A DNA stretch of 41,390 nt from CAYNFT01 sp964396535 (GCA_964396535.1 CAYNFT010000007.1:1-41390), one strand, 5' to 3'. Numbered from the stretch's first letter, positions 33,472-41,390 are shown. Numbers and translations are program-made. Notes: a model not told the origin generated them from the letters alone.

Positions 33472-33633
33472 TTACTGGCTGCCTTCCTTCAGCTTCCTGT
33501 TGATGTTCGATATCTCCTCACACCATTTTCTTCTTTCGCTATGCTCCATATTCATAATCTCGTCATACGGCCAGTGTAAGTAGTAAGCAATGAAGGCTAC
33601 CTCCTCATAAAGCTGGCCGAGGGGGTAGCCCAC
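33472..33633 (-). CDS. DUF6760-like 53-residue eCIS protein
   Basis: A short gene starts at GTG 33633 and reads MGYPLGQLYEEVAFIAYYLH, then WPYDEIMNMEHSERRKW. This matches the small DUF6760-type protein that follows the gp26-like gene in many eCIS and related phage-tail loci, where it probably acts with it as a tail assembly pair, like phage gpG/gpGT. The stop of the upstream gene and this start share one base (TAGTG), so translation is coupled. GGGGG stands before the start. Confidence 0.8.
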   Translation of the reverse strand: MGYPLGQLYEEVAFIAYYLHWPYDEIMNMEHSERRKWCEEISNINRKLKEGSQ

Positions 33634-33998
33634 TATTCCCCCGGGCCAGCTAACTCCGCTTCGAACTCATGCTCACACTTCGGGCAGGTAACCTTTATCT
33701 TTGTGTTACCCTGCTCATTTATCCGGCGGTAAAACTCCTGCAAGTATGCCAGGTCGGTTACAAACAGGCTCTCTATAATCCTGGGGTTGACATCAGTTAG
33801 CGTGCCCAGCTTGGTTACTACACGCGAGAGCAGAATCATGGTGAGATAAGCTGGGTTCGATTGCACACGCGTATCTTTCATTGGCAGAATCTCATCGGCT
33901 GCGGTAGCCAGCCTCATAATTCCCGCCTTGTGTAGGTTTCCCTCGTCGTCTATATAACCCTTGGGCAAGGTAAACTCAAACTCTGTTTGTAGAGCCAT
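33633..33998 (-). CDS. gp26-like baseplate / tail assembly protein
   Basis: The 121-residue protein has FEFTLPKGYIDDEGNLHKAG, then IMRLATAADEILPMKDTRVQ and ends with a CPKCEHEFE half zinc ribbon. This layout is that of T4-type baseplate/assembly proteins encoded after the tube in eCIS clusters. It probably assists tube or baseplate assembly. It lies 47 bases after the tube gene and is coupled to the DUF6760-like gene. Confidence 0.8.
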   Translation of the reverse strand: MALQTEFEFTLPKGYIDDEGNLHKAGIMRLATAADEILPMKDTRVQSNPAYLTMILLSRVVTKLGTLTDVNPRIIESLFVTDLAYLQEFYRRINEQGNTKIKVTCPKCEHEFEAELAGPGE

Positions 33999-34045
33999 GT
34001 TTGCCTCCTTGGTTTAGAGTGCTTCTCTAGTTGAATATTCGATGT

Positions 34046-34489
34046 CTACTTGGTCCGTGACATACCCTCGTGCACAATTTCAAGGTTTTCTATAGCCACA
34101 TCATTGCCCTTGCCGTCAAGGTCGGGAGCGTCGTACTTACTGGGCCACGCCTCGGCGAATTCCCATCTGGATGCTGCATTACCTTCCTCATCCATAAGGA
34201 TGATGGCTAAATTCCGTCTGGCGTCCTTTGTCTTCCCCTGTTCTACCAGCTTACGCCACTCGTAGAGTTCCAGAGAATCAGTAATCCCCCATTTCAAAGT
34301 CAGATTACCATACTTAATCAGGCCGGGCAGCTTCCTTACTGTGGGTGACTCGCTCCCCTCCCGATATTCAATAGGCTCCTGTGTGGTATCCGGTATAGAC
34401 GCTTCGTTAAAACCTGCCTGGACAATGCCATCAATCTCAACCAAAAACCTGAAGTTCTTGTATGGATCTTTTCTCTCTCCTGTAGGCAT
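34046..34489 (-). CDS. eCIS main tube protein (gp19-like)
   Basis: The 147-residue tail tube protein shows GERKDPYKNFRFLVEIDGIV, QAGFNEA, YREGSESPTVRKLPG, LTLKWGITDSLELYEWRKLV and a C-terminal IENLEIVHEGMSRTK. The gp19 family forms stacked hexameric rings inside the sheath. It follows the sheath gene by 36 bases, the classical sheath-tube order, and is therefore more likely the major tube subunit than the one at 31181-31615. Confidence 0.92.
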   Translation of the reverse strand: MPTGERKDPYKNFRFLVEIDGIVQAGFNEASIPDTTQEPIEYREGSESPTVRKLPGLIKYGNLTLKWGITDSLELYEWRKLVEQGKTKDARRNLAIILMDEEGNAASRWEFAEAWPSKYDAPDLDGKGNDVAIENLEIVHEGMSRTK

Positions 34490-34525
34490 TTTTTATTCCT
34501 CCCTTGTGTTTAACTTTTCGCTTTT

Positions 34526-35695
34526 TTATTCTGAGACTTCAGACCCTCCCGTCCACTGGGCGATACGGAAGATGACGAATTCGGCGGGCTTTACTGGTGC
34601 CACGCCAATCAGGACAATGAGCCTCCCATTATCGATATCATCCTGGGTCATGGTAGTACGGTCGCACTTGACGAAGAAGGCTGCTTCCGGGGTAGTCCCC
34701 ATCAGGGCACCGTCCTTCCAAACCCTGGTCAAGAACTGGGTGACAGTCTGTTTTACTCTGGCCCAGAGTTTCTCATCATTGGGCTCAAAGACCACCCATT
34801 GTGTCCCCTCTTCGATGGACTCCTCGAGGAATAGGAACAGGCGCCTGACATTGATATACTTCCAAAGAGCATCACTGGCTGTAGTTCTCGCTCCCCAAAT
34901 CCTTATCCCACGACCGGGAAAGGCTCGAATGCAATTAATCCCTAGAGGGTTCAGGATGTCCTGTTCTCCTTTGGTAATGGCGATTTTGATTTTGAGGGCA
35001 CCGCGAATAATTTCGTTGGCTGGAGCTTTATGTACACCTCTTTCCGTATCGCTGCGTGCGTAAATTCCGGCGATATAGCCACTGGGAGGAACATCCTTCT
35101 GTTCGAGTACTGTCTTGTTAGCCTGGGTCATCTCTACGGAAACCTTAATCCAGGGATAATATAAAGCGCCATAACCCCTCTGTGAGACTACGCTATTCTT
35201 CTGGGTCTTGATATCATCTATATCCGCATCCTCCACCGGGTCGAGGATGCAGAAGCGGTCTTTCATGTTTTCGCAGTGGGTTATCATGGCTTGTTGCACC
35301 GTATCTGAGGTGACACCAGGGATACAAACGATGTTGATCTCATCAATTTCATTGAAGGCTTGAAGTCCTGTTCTAGCCCCGGGTCCTCCATCAGTGCCGA
35401 CATAGTCTCCATCCTCCGCGTCATGTTTCACCTGTACCACGTAGCAGCGGCTCCCCCCATTGGCAAAGAAACCGTATACGGCGGGAGCCAGGTGGGGTTG
35501 GTTAGCGGTATAGCGCCCGTACTTTTCCACAAACTGCCCCCAGTTAGTGATTAGAGTAGGAACATCGTTCAGGTTTTCATCCCCTTTCTCGGACATGCCA
35601 ATGAACCCCACCGTGCTGGTGCTTACCCCCTCAATAGGTTTAGCACCAATTTCTATTTCCTCCACATAAACTCCTGGTGATAAGTACTCTGGCAT
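34526..35695 (-). CDS. eCIS contractile sheath protein
   Basis: The 389-residue sheath protein has the diagnostic start PEYLSPGVYVEEIEIGAKPI, EGVSTSTVGFIGM, a middle with FCILDPVEDADID and VPPSGYIAGIYARSDTERGV, and a C-terminal handshake part (INVRRLFLFLEESIEEGTQW, LIVLIGVAPVKPAEFVIFRI). It forms the outer contractile tube. Afp and PVC have two or three sheath genes; only one is present here, as in the simplest eCIS types. The start is one base after the upstream stop. Confidence 0.95.
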   Translation of the reverse strand: MPEYLSPGVYVEEIEIGAKPIEGVSTSTVGFIGMSEKGDENLNDVPTLITNWGQFVEKYGRYTANQPHLAPAVYGFFANGGSRCYVVQVKHDAEDGDYVGTDGGPGARTGLQAFNEIDEINIVCIPGVTSDTVQQAMITHCENMKDRFCILDPVEDADIDDIKTQKNSVVSQRGYGALYYPWIKVSVEMTQANKTVLEQKDVPPSGYIAGIYARSDTERGVHKAPANEIIRGALKIKIAITKGEQDILNPLGINCIRAFPGRGIRIWGARTTASDALWKYINVRRLFLFLEESIEEGTQWVVFEPNDEKLWARVKQTVTQFLTRVWKDGALMGTTPEAAFFVKCDRTTMTQDDIDNGRLIVLIGVAPVKPAEFVIFRIAQWTGGSEVSE

Positions 35696-35696
35696 T

Positions 35697-36308
35697 TTAC
35701 CCTCCTTTTTTTCTGATTTCTATATTTAATGAGGCCGTCCTGCCTTCCTCTACCTCAGTACTTTCCGTCTTGCTCCTGTAGTCAGGATGGCTTGCCCTTA
35801 CCATTAACCTCCGGCTATTGTTTCTCCTCACATATCTTTTCCCCCCTATCTTGATGATATCCTCCTCTGTCAGGTTCTTAAAATAGAGTACAAACTCTCC
35901 CTCCTCTGTGGTCTTATTTTCAATCCCCTTTCCAACAACTTTTACAGTCGCTCCCGGGACGGGCTTTCCCTCAGTGTCCCGGACTATGCCACGTATCAAT
36001 GTGGCTCCCCGGGGGAAAGGGTAAGCTGGCGTTGGCTTCAGTGTAAGTTCAACGACGGGGTCGCCGGAAAGCGGAAGGGCTACATCTTGTTCTTGACTGT
36101 AGTAATTGTCAGCCTGGACTTTGAGTGTATAATCACCATCGGCAACATCCAGGAAGAGATAGTAACCGCCGGGATTTACCATTGCCCTCTTCTCACCTAA
36201 GGCTAATTCAACGTTGCCTGTCAGGTGCCTGTCAGTGTAGTCATCGACGACTGAAACGGCAAGTGACAGTCTGGTGCTGTGCTGTTCCATCAGAATGGAT
36301 TCTATCAT
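35697..36308 (-). CDS. Carboxypeptidase-regulatory-like (Ig-like) eCIS protein
   Basis: The 203-residue protein has two Ig-like beta domains. The first has SVVDDYTDRHLTGNVELALG with GGYYLFLDVADGDYTL. The second is a carboxypeptidase-regulatory-like fold (IRGIVRDTEGKPVPGATVKV, then ENKTTEEGEFVLYFKNL). No signal peptide is seen, so it acts in the cytoplasm during assembly or on the particle surface. It starts one base after the DUF4255 stop. A second ATG six codons later is an alternative start. Its role in the particle is unknown; adhesion or a cap-side decoration is possible. Confidence 0.75.
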   Translation of the reverse strand: MIESILMEQHSTRLSLAVSVVDDYTDRHLTGNVELALGEKRAMVNPGGYYLFLDVADGDYTLKVQADNYYSQEQDVALPLSGDPVVELTLKPTPAYPFPRGATLIRGIVRDTEGKPVPGATVKVVGKGIENKTTEEGEFVLYFKNLTEEDIIKIGGKRYVRRNNSRRLMVRASHPDYRSKTESTEVEEGRTASLNIEIRKKGG

Positions 36309-36309
36309 G

Positions 36310-36915
36310 CTAGGAAGTGCTCGCTTTCTTTATTTGATAGTAACCTGTCTCTTTCTCTATAACTCTTCTCGCCTCTACCTGGCGAGCGCTGTCTATTTTG
36401 ACCGGTGTTACCATATAGCATACCGAGAGTTTAAGGGGCTTCTCCGGGAATGAGTTCCAGAGTTTGTTTAATTCATCAATAGGAATTGGATGAAGGGTGA
36501 CCTTCAGTTCCTCGCTGGCTCCTGCCAGGCTACCCCTTAATACGGAACCCCTCAGGATAGCATTATCGTAGAGTATATTCATCGCCCGACCTAGGATTTT
36601 ATGCTCTTCTATAGTTCGTTCTGTTTTGTCGGCAATTTGTGGCGAGCCATAGGAGGTTAACATATAGTAGAGGTCCAGCGTTAGTGGTGGATATTTCATC
36701 GTGGTGGAATTTAGTGCTTGCATTTCCTGGCCTTTAAAATGGGGGGACTCAATGACCTGGTATAAGAACAGGCAAAGACGCGGGGAATCTTGAGCCTCAA
36801 TTTCTCCGGGTGAAGAAAGGATAATAGATGAAGGGCTGACCAAATCCTGCATGTTTTCCCGCAGCAGGTCGATTAATGTTTCTCCTGCATCAGCGATAGC
36901 CGTATAATCTGCCAT
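36310..36915 (-). CDS. DUF4255 / Pvc16-like cap (tail terminator) protein
   Basis: The 201-residue protein has the DUF4255 pattern: TAIADAGETLIDLLRENMQD, SPGEIEAQDSPRLCLFLYQV, PPLTLDLYYMLTSYG and PLKLSVCYMVTPVKIDS. In PVC and Afp this family (Pvc16/Afp16) forms the hexameric cap that ends tube and sheath. It lies 25 bases after the ATPase gene and one base before the next. Confidence 0.9.
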   Translation of the reverse strand: MADYTAIADAGETLIDLLRENMQDLVSPSSIILSSPGEIEAQDSPRLCLFLYQVIESPHFKGQEMQALNSTTMKYPPLTLDLYYMLTSYGSPQIADKTERTIEEHKILGRAMNILYDNAILRGSVLRGSLAGASEELKVTLHPIPIDELNKLWNSFPEKPLKLSVCYMVTPVKIDSARQVEARRVIEKETGYYQIKKASTS

Positions 36916-36940
36916 CTTGTTCTTCCTAGTTCAAACAAAC

Positions 36941-39130
36941 TTATTTAACGTTGGCTATTAAATGATAATACTTGCCGAAGTCTGTTTCCGAATAGAGTTT
37001 GCCCATCTTCTGAAACTCGCGTTTGGTGGCCCTGATAATGTGCCGCATGGTGATGTTACTGTCGTTATCAGCGGCAAGGAAAGCGGCACTCAAGGCGATA
37101 TTCTTGATGCTGCCGCCCGTGATTTTGAATTGCTTCGCCAGAAATCTGAAATCAACGTTCTTGTCCAACGGTGCTTTCTTGGGAAAGATATTGCTCCAGA
37201 TACTAAATCGGTGCTCCTCTTCGGGGGAGGGGAATTCCACCACGAAATGCATGCGGCGGACGAAAGCTTCATCCATGTTCTTATGCAGATTGGTAGCCAG
37301 GATGACTATTCCCTCATACTCCTCCATCTTTTGCAGCAGGTAGCTTATCTCAATGTTGGCATAACGGTCATGGGAATCACGCACCTCAGAACGCTTGCCG
37401 AAGAGAGCGTCTGCCTCATCGAAGAACAGGATGGTATTACTGGTTTCCGCCTCTTTGAAAATTTCTCTCAGGTTTTTCTCTGTTTCTCCGATGTATTTGC
37501 TGACCACCGTTGACAGGTCAATTTTGTACATATCGAGCTTGAGTTCATTCGCCATGATGCCAGCGGCCATGGTCTTGCCTGTTCCAGAAGGACCGGCGAA
37601 GAGGGCGTTTAATCCTTTGCCCAGAAATAGCTTCTCATTGAAGTTCCATTCCCCGTAGACAAGCTGGCGATACTGGACATGGCTTACAATTTCGTGTAGC
37701 TGGGTCATTTGCTCCTGCGGTAGAACGATATCATCCCAGGTATATCGAGATTCAACCTTCTGAGCGAGATTACGGAGCTTGCGATTGGACTGTGCTCGGC
37801 AGCTGGCGTAGAGGTCTTCTGTAGAGACCTCTTGGGATGCCTGCCATAATGTCTGATTTTGCGCACCGACTACTGCGTCCCGAATTTGTCCACCGCTCAA
37901 GAGAAACTTGGTGCTCAGTGCAGCAAGGTCAACATCCTGTGCAATCGGGAGATGGCCATTCAGATGTAATTGCCATAGCTGAAAGCGTGCCTCATAGTCA
38001 GGAACAGGAAACTGGATTTGAACGAAGGGTTTCTCAAACCATGCGTCAGACGCTTCCCATTCCATTTCGCCACTCAGGATGTTTAGCATCGTGCTATCTT
38101 TTAATCTCCCCGTCAGGGAAGCTAGACGGAGCTTCATATCATCGGCTAGTAGTGTATCAAAGTGTTTCCAGTAGAGAGCGGAATGCTGGAGTGTTGCCTC
38201 ACGGAAAACGAGGCATGTTGCTGTGTCGAAGGGCAGTTCATCGGCGAGAAGTCGGGGTACATCAATTATTAACAGCGGTAGGTCGAATTCATGGCATAGT
38301 GCTTCGGCAGTAGTTTGCTTCCCTACTCCATAAGCACCCTCGAAGTAACAGGTTAGACTTCTATCATCACGATTCATTAGCCCATTCAACTGGTGTTTGG
38401 TGTCGTCCGGCAGGATTACGTCCGCTAGCCTCCTGAGAGGCTTCATATGTTGAGTAAAAGGTAAGATACGGTGGTCAATTTCATCCGACTCCAGTAAATA
38501 ATTGATTATGCGCTCATCGGCTTTCAAGGGTTTCGCCAGGAGAGGAGTAGATTTGGGCGATGAATCATCAAACTGGAGGAGGTGGTTTTTGATTAGTGGA
38601 GCCTGTGGTGAGAAAGCCTGCCTTGCTACAAGTCTTTCCTCAGTCGACAAACAGAGCAGGCGTAGCACCAGTTCTATGCTTGGGCGCTTTTTGGTAACAT
38701 CATCCTGAAGATAGGAGTATAGCTTCTCATATCCCAGCTCCAGTTCGGGTAGCAGGCATATCAGGAGAGCGTCGATATCGAATGCGTTCAGTTGAAATAT
38801 TTTGCCCAGCTCAACAACCCTGAGTACTACACCGGCAGACTGGCTTTCAGACTTTCTTTCAGCAATCTCTGTTTCTGCCTGGTTGAGTCTGTCTATCAGG
38901 GACTTGAGATTGGGACTATTCAAATCGGGCGCTACATCGTGCTCAGGCTGGAATGAACTGCTGGTCAACGTCCTGTCTATTTCCTCTTCAGATATGCAAA
39001 GCCCTAAGAATTCGTCTCCGCTTGGCTGATTATTTTCAAAGCGTCTCTTCATCAGTTCAAGGCGAACCTTCAGGCTGATTCTGCCCATCTCTTCCATCAG
39101 GTGCTGTGTACTATTGGTATAACCACTCAT
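36941..39130 (-). CDS. eCIS AAA+ ATPase (Afp15-type)
   Basis: The 729-residue protein begins with a helical domain and has two ATPase modules. The first is degenerate (EGAYGVGKQT near 265). The second is intact, with Walker A FAGPSGTGKTMAAG near 511, Walker B TILFFDEADALFG near 567, sensor 1 VILATNLHKN and an arginine-finger RRMHF region. Members of the Afp15 family are needed for particle assembly or sheath handling, with an exact role still unclear. It is the first gene of the cluster; the start is an ATG without a strong ribosome site nearby. It differs from ClpV in having no Clp N-domain. Confidence 0.92.
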   Translation of the reverse strand: MSGYTNSTQHLMEEMGRISLKVRLELMKRRFENNQPSGDEFLGLCISEEEIDRTLTSSSFQPEHDVAPDLNSPNLKSLIDRLNQAETEIAERKSESQSAGVVLRVVELGKIFQLNAFDIDALLICLLPELELGYEKLYSYLQDDVTKKRPSIELVLRLLCLSTEERLVARQAFSPQAPLIKNHLLQFDDSSPKSTPLLAKPLKADERIINYLLESDEIDHRILPFTQHMKPLRRLADVILPDDTKHQLNGLMNRDDRSLTCYFEGAYGVGKQTTAEALCHEFDLPLLIIDVPRLLADELPFDTATCLVFREATLQHSALYWKHFDTLLADDMKLRLASLTGRLKDSTMLNILSGEMEWEASDAWFEKPFVQIQFPVPDYEARFQLWQLHLNGHLPIAQDVDLAALSTKFLLSGGQIRDAVVGAQNQTLWQASQEVSTEDLYASCRAQSNRKLRNLAQKVESRYTWDDIVLPQEQMTQLHEIVSHVQYRQLVYGEWNFNEKLFLGKGLNALFAGPSGTGKTMAAGIMANELKLDMYKIDLSTVVSKYIGETEKNLREIFKEAETSNTILFFDEADALFGKRSEVRDSHDRYANIEISYLLQKMEEYEGIVILATNLHKNMDEAFVRRMHFVVEFPSPEEEHRFSIWSNIFPKKAPLDKNVDFRFLAKQFKITGGSIKNIALSAAFLAADNDSNITMRHIIRATKREFQKMGKLYSETDFGKYYHLIANVK

Positions 39131-39495
39131 TATCGTAACCTCTGGGTTGAGACGCTGACTTCGATTCTACTATGGATAACGGAGCGTTTTGATTTTCTCA
39201 ACTTAGCCAATTATCCTCGGCAGCAACGACCTGCAATATCTATATTATCCTCTGACTTCCAAATGTTATATCTATACTTAAAGCTATCCCTGAGTTTCGG
39301 ACTAAAAGGAGGCTACCCCGCATTACTGGTTCGCCGTTTTTATTACCCTCTCCTTACCGTGTGTAACAAGTACTGATAATATATTACTATCCCAAGGCTG
39401 ATAGGTGAGGTTCAGAAGGATAATATTGCGAAATAAATGGATGAAATTTAATGAGACAGAAGTTATTTGCCTCTACGAGATGTTAATTAATCTAT
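39131..39495 (-). other. Long untranslated leader of the eCIS operon
   Basis: About 360 bases separate the predicted promoter from the ATPase start. The stretch is AT-rich and holds no gene that I can support. No known riboswitch was recognised. A long leader leaves room for post-transcriptional control. Confidence 0.4.
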
Positions 39496-39524
39496 ATTTT
39501 ATGGTAGCTGATGTAGCATGTCAA
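39496..39524 (-). promoter_or_regulatory. Predicted promoter of the eCIS operon
   Basis: On the minus strand TTGACA (39519-39524), a 17-base spacer and TAAAAT (39496-39501) give 11 of 12 consensus matches. No closer promoter of similar quality was seen before the ATPase gene. Confidence 0.55.
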
Positions 39525-39567
39525 GTAGTATTTAAGGTATTTTTTCACCTAAAAAAGTAAGGAAAGT

Positions 39568-39648
39568 AAAAGAGAGGCGAAGCCTCTCTTAAAATAAGTT
39601 CCCCCTTCGCTTGATAAAGGAAGGGGGGCAGGGGGACAGGTTACTAAA
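39568..39648 (+). repeat. Double-hairpin intergenic repeat, copy 3
   Basis: AGAGAGGC GAA GCCTCTCT forms the first hairpin; CCCCCTTCGCTTGATAAAGG with AAGGGGGG forms the second, followed by GGACAGGTTACTAAA. Order and spacing match copies 1 and 2. It lies between the two divergent promoters. Confidence 0.7.
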
Positions 39649-39666
39649 CGACCTCAATTCAGACGT

Positions 39667-39695
39667 TTGACAAAGCGTATTTCTAAACCTATAAT
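39667..39695 (+). promoter_or_regulatory. Perfect-consensus sigma70 promoter
   Basis: TTGACA (39667-39672), 17 bases and TATAAT (39690-39695) match the consensus at all 12 positions. The predicted leader to the ATG at 39732 is about 30 bases and contains GAGGAAG. Confidence 0.75.
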
Positions 39696-39731
39696 CGTGT
39701 TTTAACAAGCAAACTGAGTGAGGAAGTCATC

Positions 39732-40283
39732 ATGCCAGTGGATATTAAGAGCCTAGAGCGAATTATAGAAAATGAGAATAACCGGTTGCAAAGCATCCAT
39801 GAAGGAATCGTCGAGGGTATCTCGGAGGGAATGAGAGAAGGGGCGGTGGATGGCTTAAAAAGGGGAGTCAAGGATGGGTTGAAGGAATGCCTTGCTGAGG
39901 GGCCGGGCAACGTCAGCCCGGTCGACATTGGAGACGTATTGGATGGAATTGGCGAAGACGTGGTTAGAGTAGCTATCCGGGAAAGTACCAAAAACGTATT
40001 TAAGAAGAGCGCTGAAACCTATATACGGGGAATCTGCGAGAGGGTTGTTAACGAGGTTCAGAAGCAACATACCGAACTACCAGAAGACCAAATAGGCTAT
40101 ATAGTTGACCTTGTTATGAAAATCGAGAAAGAAGCATCCGACCGGATGATAAAGAGCTTACCTGGTAACCCGTTCGTCAAGGAATTCGCGGCTGGTATCC
40201 AGGCAGCACTGGAAGCTAGTCTGGAAAGTGAACTCAAATTGTGCGGAGACCGGCTCAGGCAGAAGGCGTCCAACAGTTCTTGA
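39732..40283 (+). CDS. Unknown helical protein with Gly-periodic segment
   Basis: The 183-residue protein is predicted almost all helical, without signal peptide or membrane segment. Residues 24-56 repeat Gly every four positions (EGIVEGISEGMREGAVDGLK, then RGVKDGLK), a pattern for tight helix packing or membrane-surface binding. The rest is an acidic/basic amphipathic helix region ending in a Cys-containing tail. No family recognised. It is driven by a perfect promoter and followed after 16 bases by the membrane protein gene, with which it probably works. Confidence 0.6.
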   Translation: MPVDIKSLERIIENENNRLQSIHEGIVEGISEGMREGAVDGLKRGVKDGLKECLAEGPGNVSPVDIGDVLDGIGEDVVRVAIRESTKNVFKKSAETYIRGICERVVNEVQKQHTELPEDQIGYIVDLVMKIEKEASDRMIKSLPGNPFVKEFAAGIQAALEASLESELKLCGDRLRQKASNSS

Positions 40284-40299
40284 AGGAGGCATGAAGTAA

Positions 40300-41390
40300 A
40301 TGCCAGCGGGAGATGACCTCAAAAGGGCGGTAAAAGAGCCAGTAAAGGACCTGGTAAAAGAAGTCCTCAGCGATATTGTATACAGGATAGCTAAAGCGGG
40401 AACAAAGAGGGCGATAAATGAGCTTAAGCAGGAGCTCAAGGAGAAATCCATTCGCAGATTGCAGAGGAAGCTCGAGGTCCTTTCCGAGCGACAGCTTGAT
40501 AAGCAGTTGAAAGAGAGTACCGAGAGGATTACCAGGGAAATAACTCAGGAGGGTATACAGAGGGAGGTCTTGATAAGAGAGGTTGAGAAGAGATTTCGAC
40601 AAGGCTTAAAAAATAAGTTATCTATTCTGGCGAAAGCTCCGGTGCTCAAAATAGCCGCTGTGACTACTATCTGCATCATAGCTGTCGGTGCCGGGGTATA
40701 CATTGCAATAGATAGGCCATGGGAACGTGGAAACGGGCTGGAACCCAGAGATACTGTTTCCCCAAAGGTAACGACATACCACACTCCCCGGAACCCGGAG
40801 CCTGGCCAGAGAGTGACCTTCTTTGTCGAGGTAGGGGATAACGTTGGAGTAGAACGGATAGAGCTGCTGGTTAACGGAGAGTTAGTTGAGACCGCCGGGA
40901 GTTCGCCGCTGGTTTTTAATGGCGGACCATATGAGGAAGGGACGACAGTGCGCTACGGTGCCTATGCATATGATGAAGCCGGTAATCGTGGCTGGAGTGG
41001 AGAGCAATCTCTGCGAATAGGAGTGGGCGTGGAACCCATAGATACTATTCCGCCAGAAGTGGTAGTGCGCCACACTCCGCAAGAACCCGGGCCTGACCAG
41101 AGGGTGACCTTCACTGTTGATGCGGAAGATAACGTTGGAATAGAATGGATAGAGCTGCTGGTTAACGGAGAGTTAGTTGAGACCGCCGGGAGTTCGCCGC
41201 TGGTTTTTGAGGGTGGGCCATATGAGGAAGGGACGACAGTGCACTACGAGGCATATGCGTATGATGAAGCCGGTAACCGTGACTGGAGTGGAGAGCAGTC
41301 TTTACAAATAGCAGTGTCTATGAGGTATCCTGACCTGGTAATCGTGAAAGTGTGGCATGAATGGATTGAACCACCAAGTGCTTTCTGTGT
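40300..41390 (+). CDS. Membrane-anchored Ig-repeat protein (3' end outside the window)
   Basis: The frame is open from ATG 40300 to the window end (363 codons, no stop). Residues 1-112 are a charged coiled-coil-like cytoplasmic helix region (VKEPVKDLVKEVLSDIVYRI). Residues 114-137 are one membrane segment (APVLKIAAVTTICIIAVGAG). After that come two nearly identical 97-residue Ig-like repeats (from about 152 and 249; NVGVERIELLVNGELVETAG). A CARDB-like beginning (YPDLVIVKVWHEW) follows at the edge. It is therefore a type II-like surface protein with an outward stalk. AAGGAGG lies ten bases before the start; a tiny frame ATG-AAG-TAA lies between. The DNA repeat has a period of 291 bp. Confidence 0.75.
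   Translation, partial: MPAGDDLKRAVKEPVKDLVKEVLSDIVYRIAKAGTKRAINELKQELKEKSIRRLQRKLEVLSERQLDKQLKESTERITREITQEGIQREVLIREVEKRFRQGLKNKLSILAKAPVLKIAAVTTICIIAVGAGVYIAIDRPWERGNGLEPRDTVSPKVTTYHTPRNPEPGQRVTFFVEVGDNVGVERIELLVNGELVETAGSSPLVFNGGPYEEGTTVRYGAYAYDEAGNRGWSGEQSLRIGVGVEPIDTIPPEVVVRHTPQEPGPDQRVTFTVDAEDNVGIEWIELLVNGELVETAGSSPLVFEGGPYEEGTTVHYEAYAYDEAGNRDWSGEQSLQIAVSMRYPDLVIVKVWHEWIEPPSAFC

Noticed and set aside
16916..39130. Interpretation as a prophage or type VI secretion locus
   Set aside because: No capsid, terminase, lysis or integrase genes, and no TssJLM membrane complex or ClpV; the cap, Afp15-type ATPase and LysM proteins point to eCIS.
39101..39376. Plus-strand frame in the eCIS leader
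   Set aside because: It begins inside the ATPase gene antisense, with no ribosome site and no protein-like conservation pattern visible.

Overview
The window looks like a chromosomal segment of an anaerobic, uncultured bacterium, most plausibly a Chloroflexota (Dehalococcoidia-like) lineage. This rests on gene content: a ferredoxin-fused aldo/keto reductase, an AprAB-like flavoprotein/ferredoxin pair, a CaiB/BaiF remnant, a MoxR-DUF58-DUF4129 block and moderate GC. No rRNA or marker gene confirms it, so the taxonomy is an inference of low to moderate confidence. No tRNA, rRNA, CRISPR array or transposase was recognised.

Layout. Positions 1-2550 hold a leftward pair (bicupin protein, then aldo/keto reductase) behind a good sigma70-type promoter. 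At 2740-4824 a rightward group holds a small unknown ORF, a SAM methyltransferase and a thioredoxin-reductase-like flavoprotein. At 4854-7057 a promoter with a twin palindromic operator precedes an ABC-2 exporter (ATPase plus permease). At 7140-11109 lies a leftward MoxR/DUF58/DUF4129 operon. At 11305-13700 lies a leftward flavoprotein/ferredoxin redox pair, with a decayed CaiB/BaiF CoA-transferase upstream. Positions 13701-15222 are gene-poor, with one small HTH gene and several doubtful micro-ORFs. At 15223-16770 a patatin-like lipase and a transglutaminase-like protein are encoded rightward.

The main feature is 16916-39130: about 22 kb of tightly packed leftward genes encoding a complete-looking extracellular contractile injection system (eCIS, Afp/PVC-like phage-tail-like particle). 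In transcription order it holds an AAA+ ATPase, a cap protein (DUF4255), a carboxypeptidase-regulatory-like protein, one sheath, a tube protein, a gp26-like baseplate protein, a 53-residue DUF6760-like protein, a YkgJ-like Cys-cluster protein, a candidate effector, a candidate immunity protein, a second tube protein, an unknown repeat-rich protein, a LysM baseplate protein, split spike genes (gpD-like and gpV-like), a PAAR tip, gp25, two baseplate J proteins, an NHL-propeller/tail-protein-I fusion and a repeat-bearing fibre. A TTGACA-N17-TAAAAT promoter lies about 360 bases upstream of the first gene.

The most interesting part is the cargo cassette at 31726-33442. Its 293-residue protein carries the YGNRYVQR-type segment typical of eCIS cargo, an HExxH motif and 15 cysteines confined to its C-terminal part. 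It is translationally coupled to an upstream metal/Cys-cluster protein and followed by a small possible immunity protein.

To the right, a perfect-consensus promoter (39667-39695) drives a Gly/Glu-rich helical protein and a membrane-anchored Ig-repeat protein that runs off the window. A roughly 90-bp double-hairpin repeat recurs in three intergenic regions (2618, 11142, 39568).
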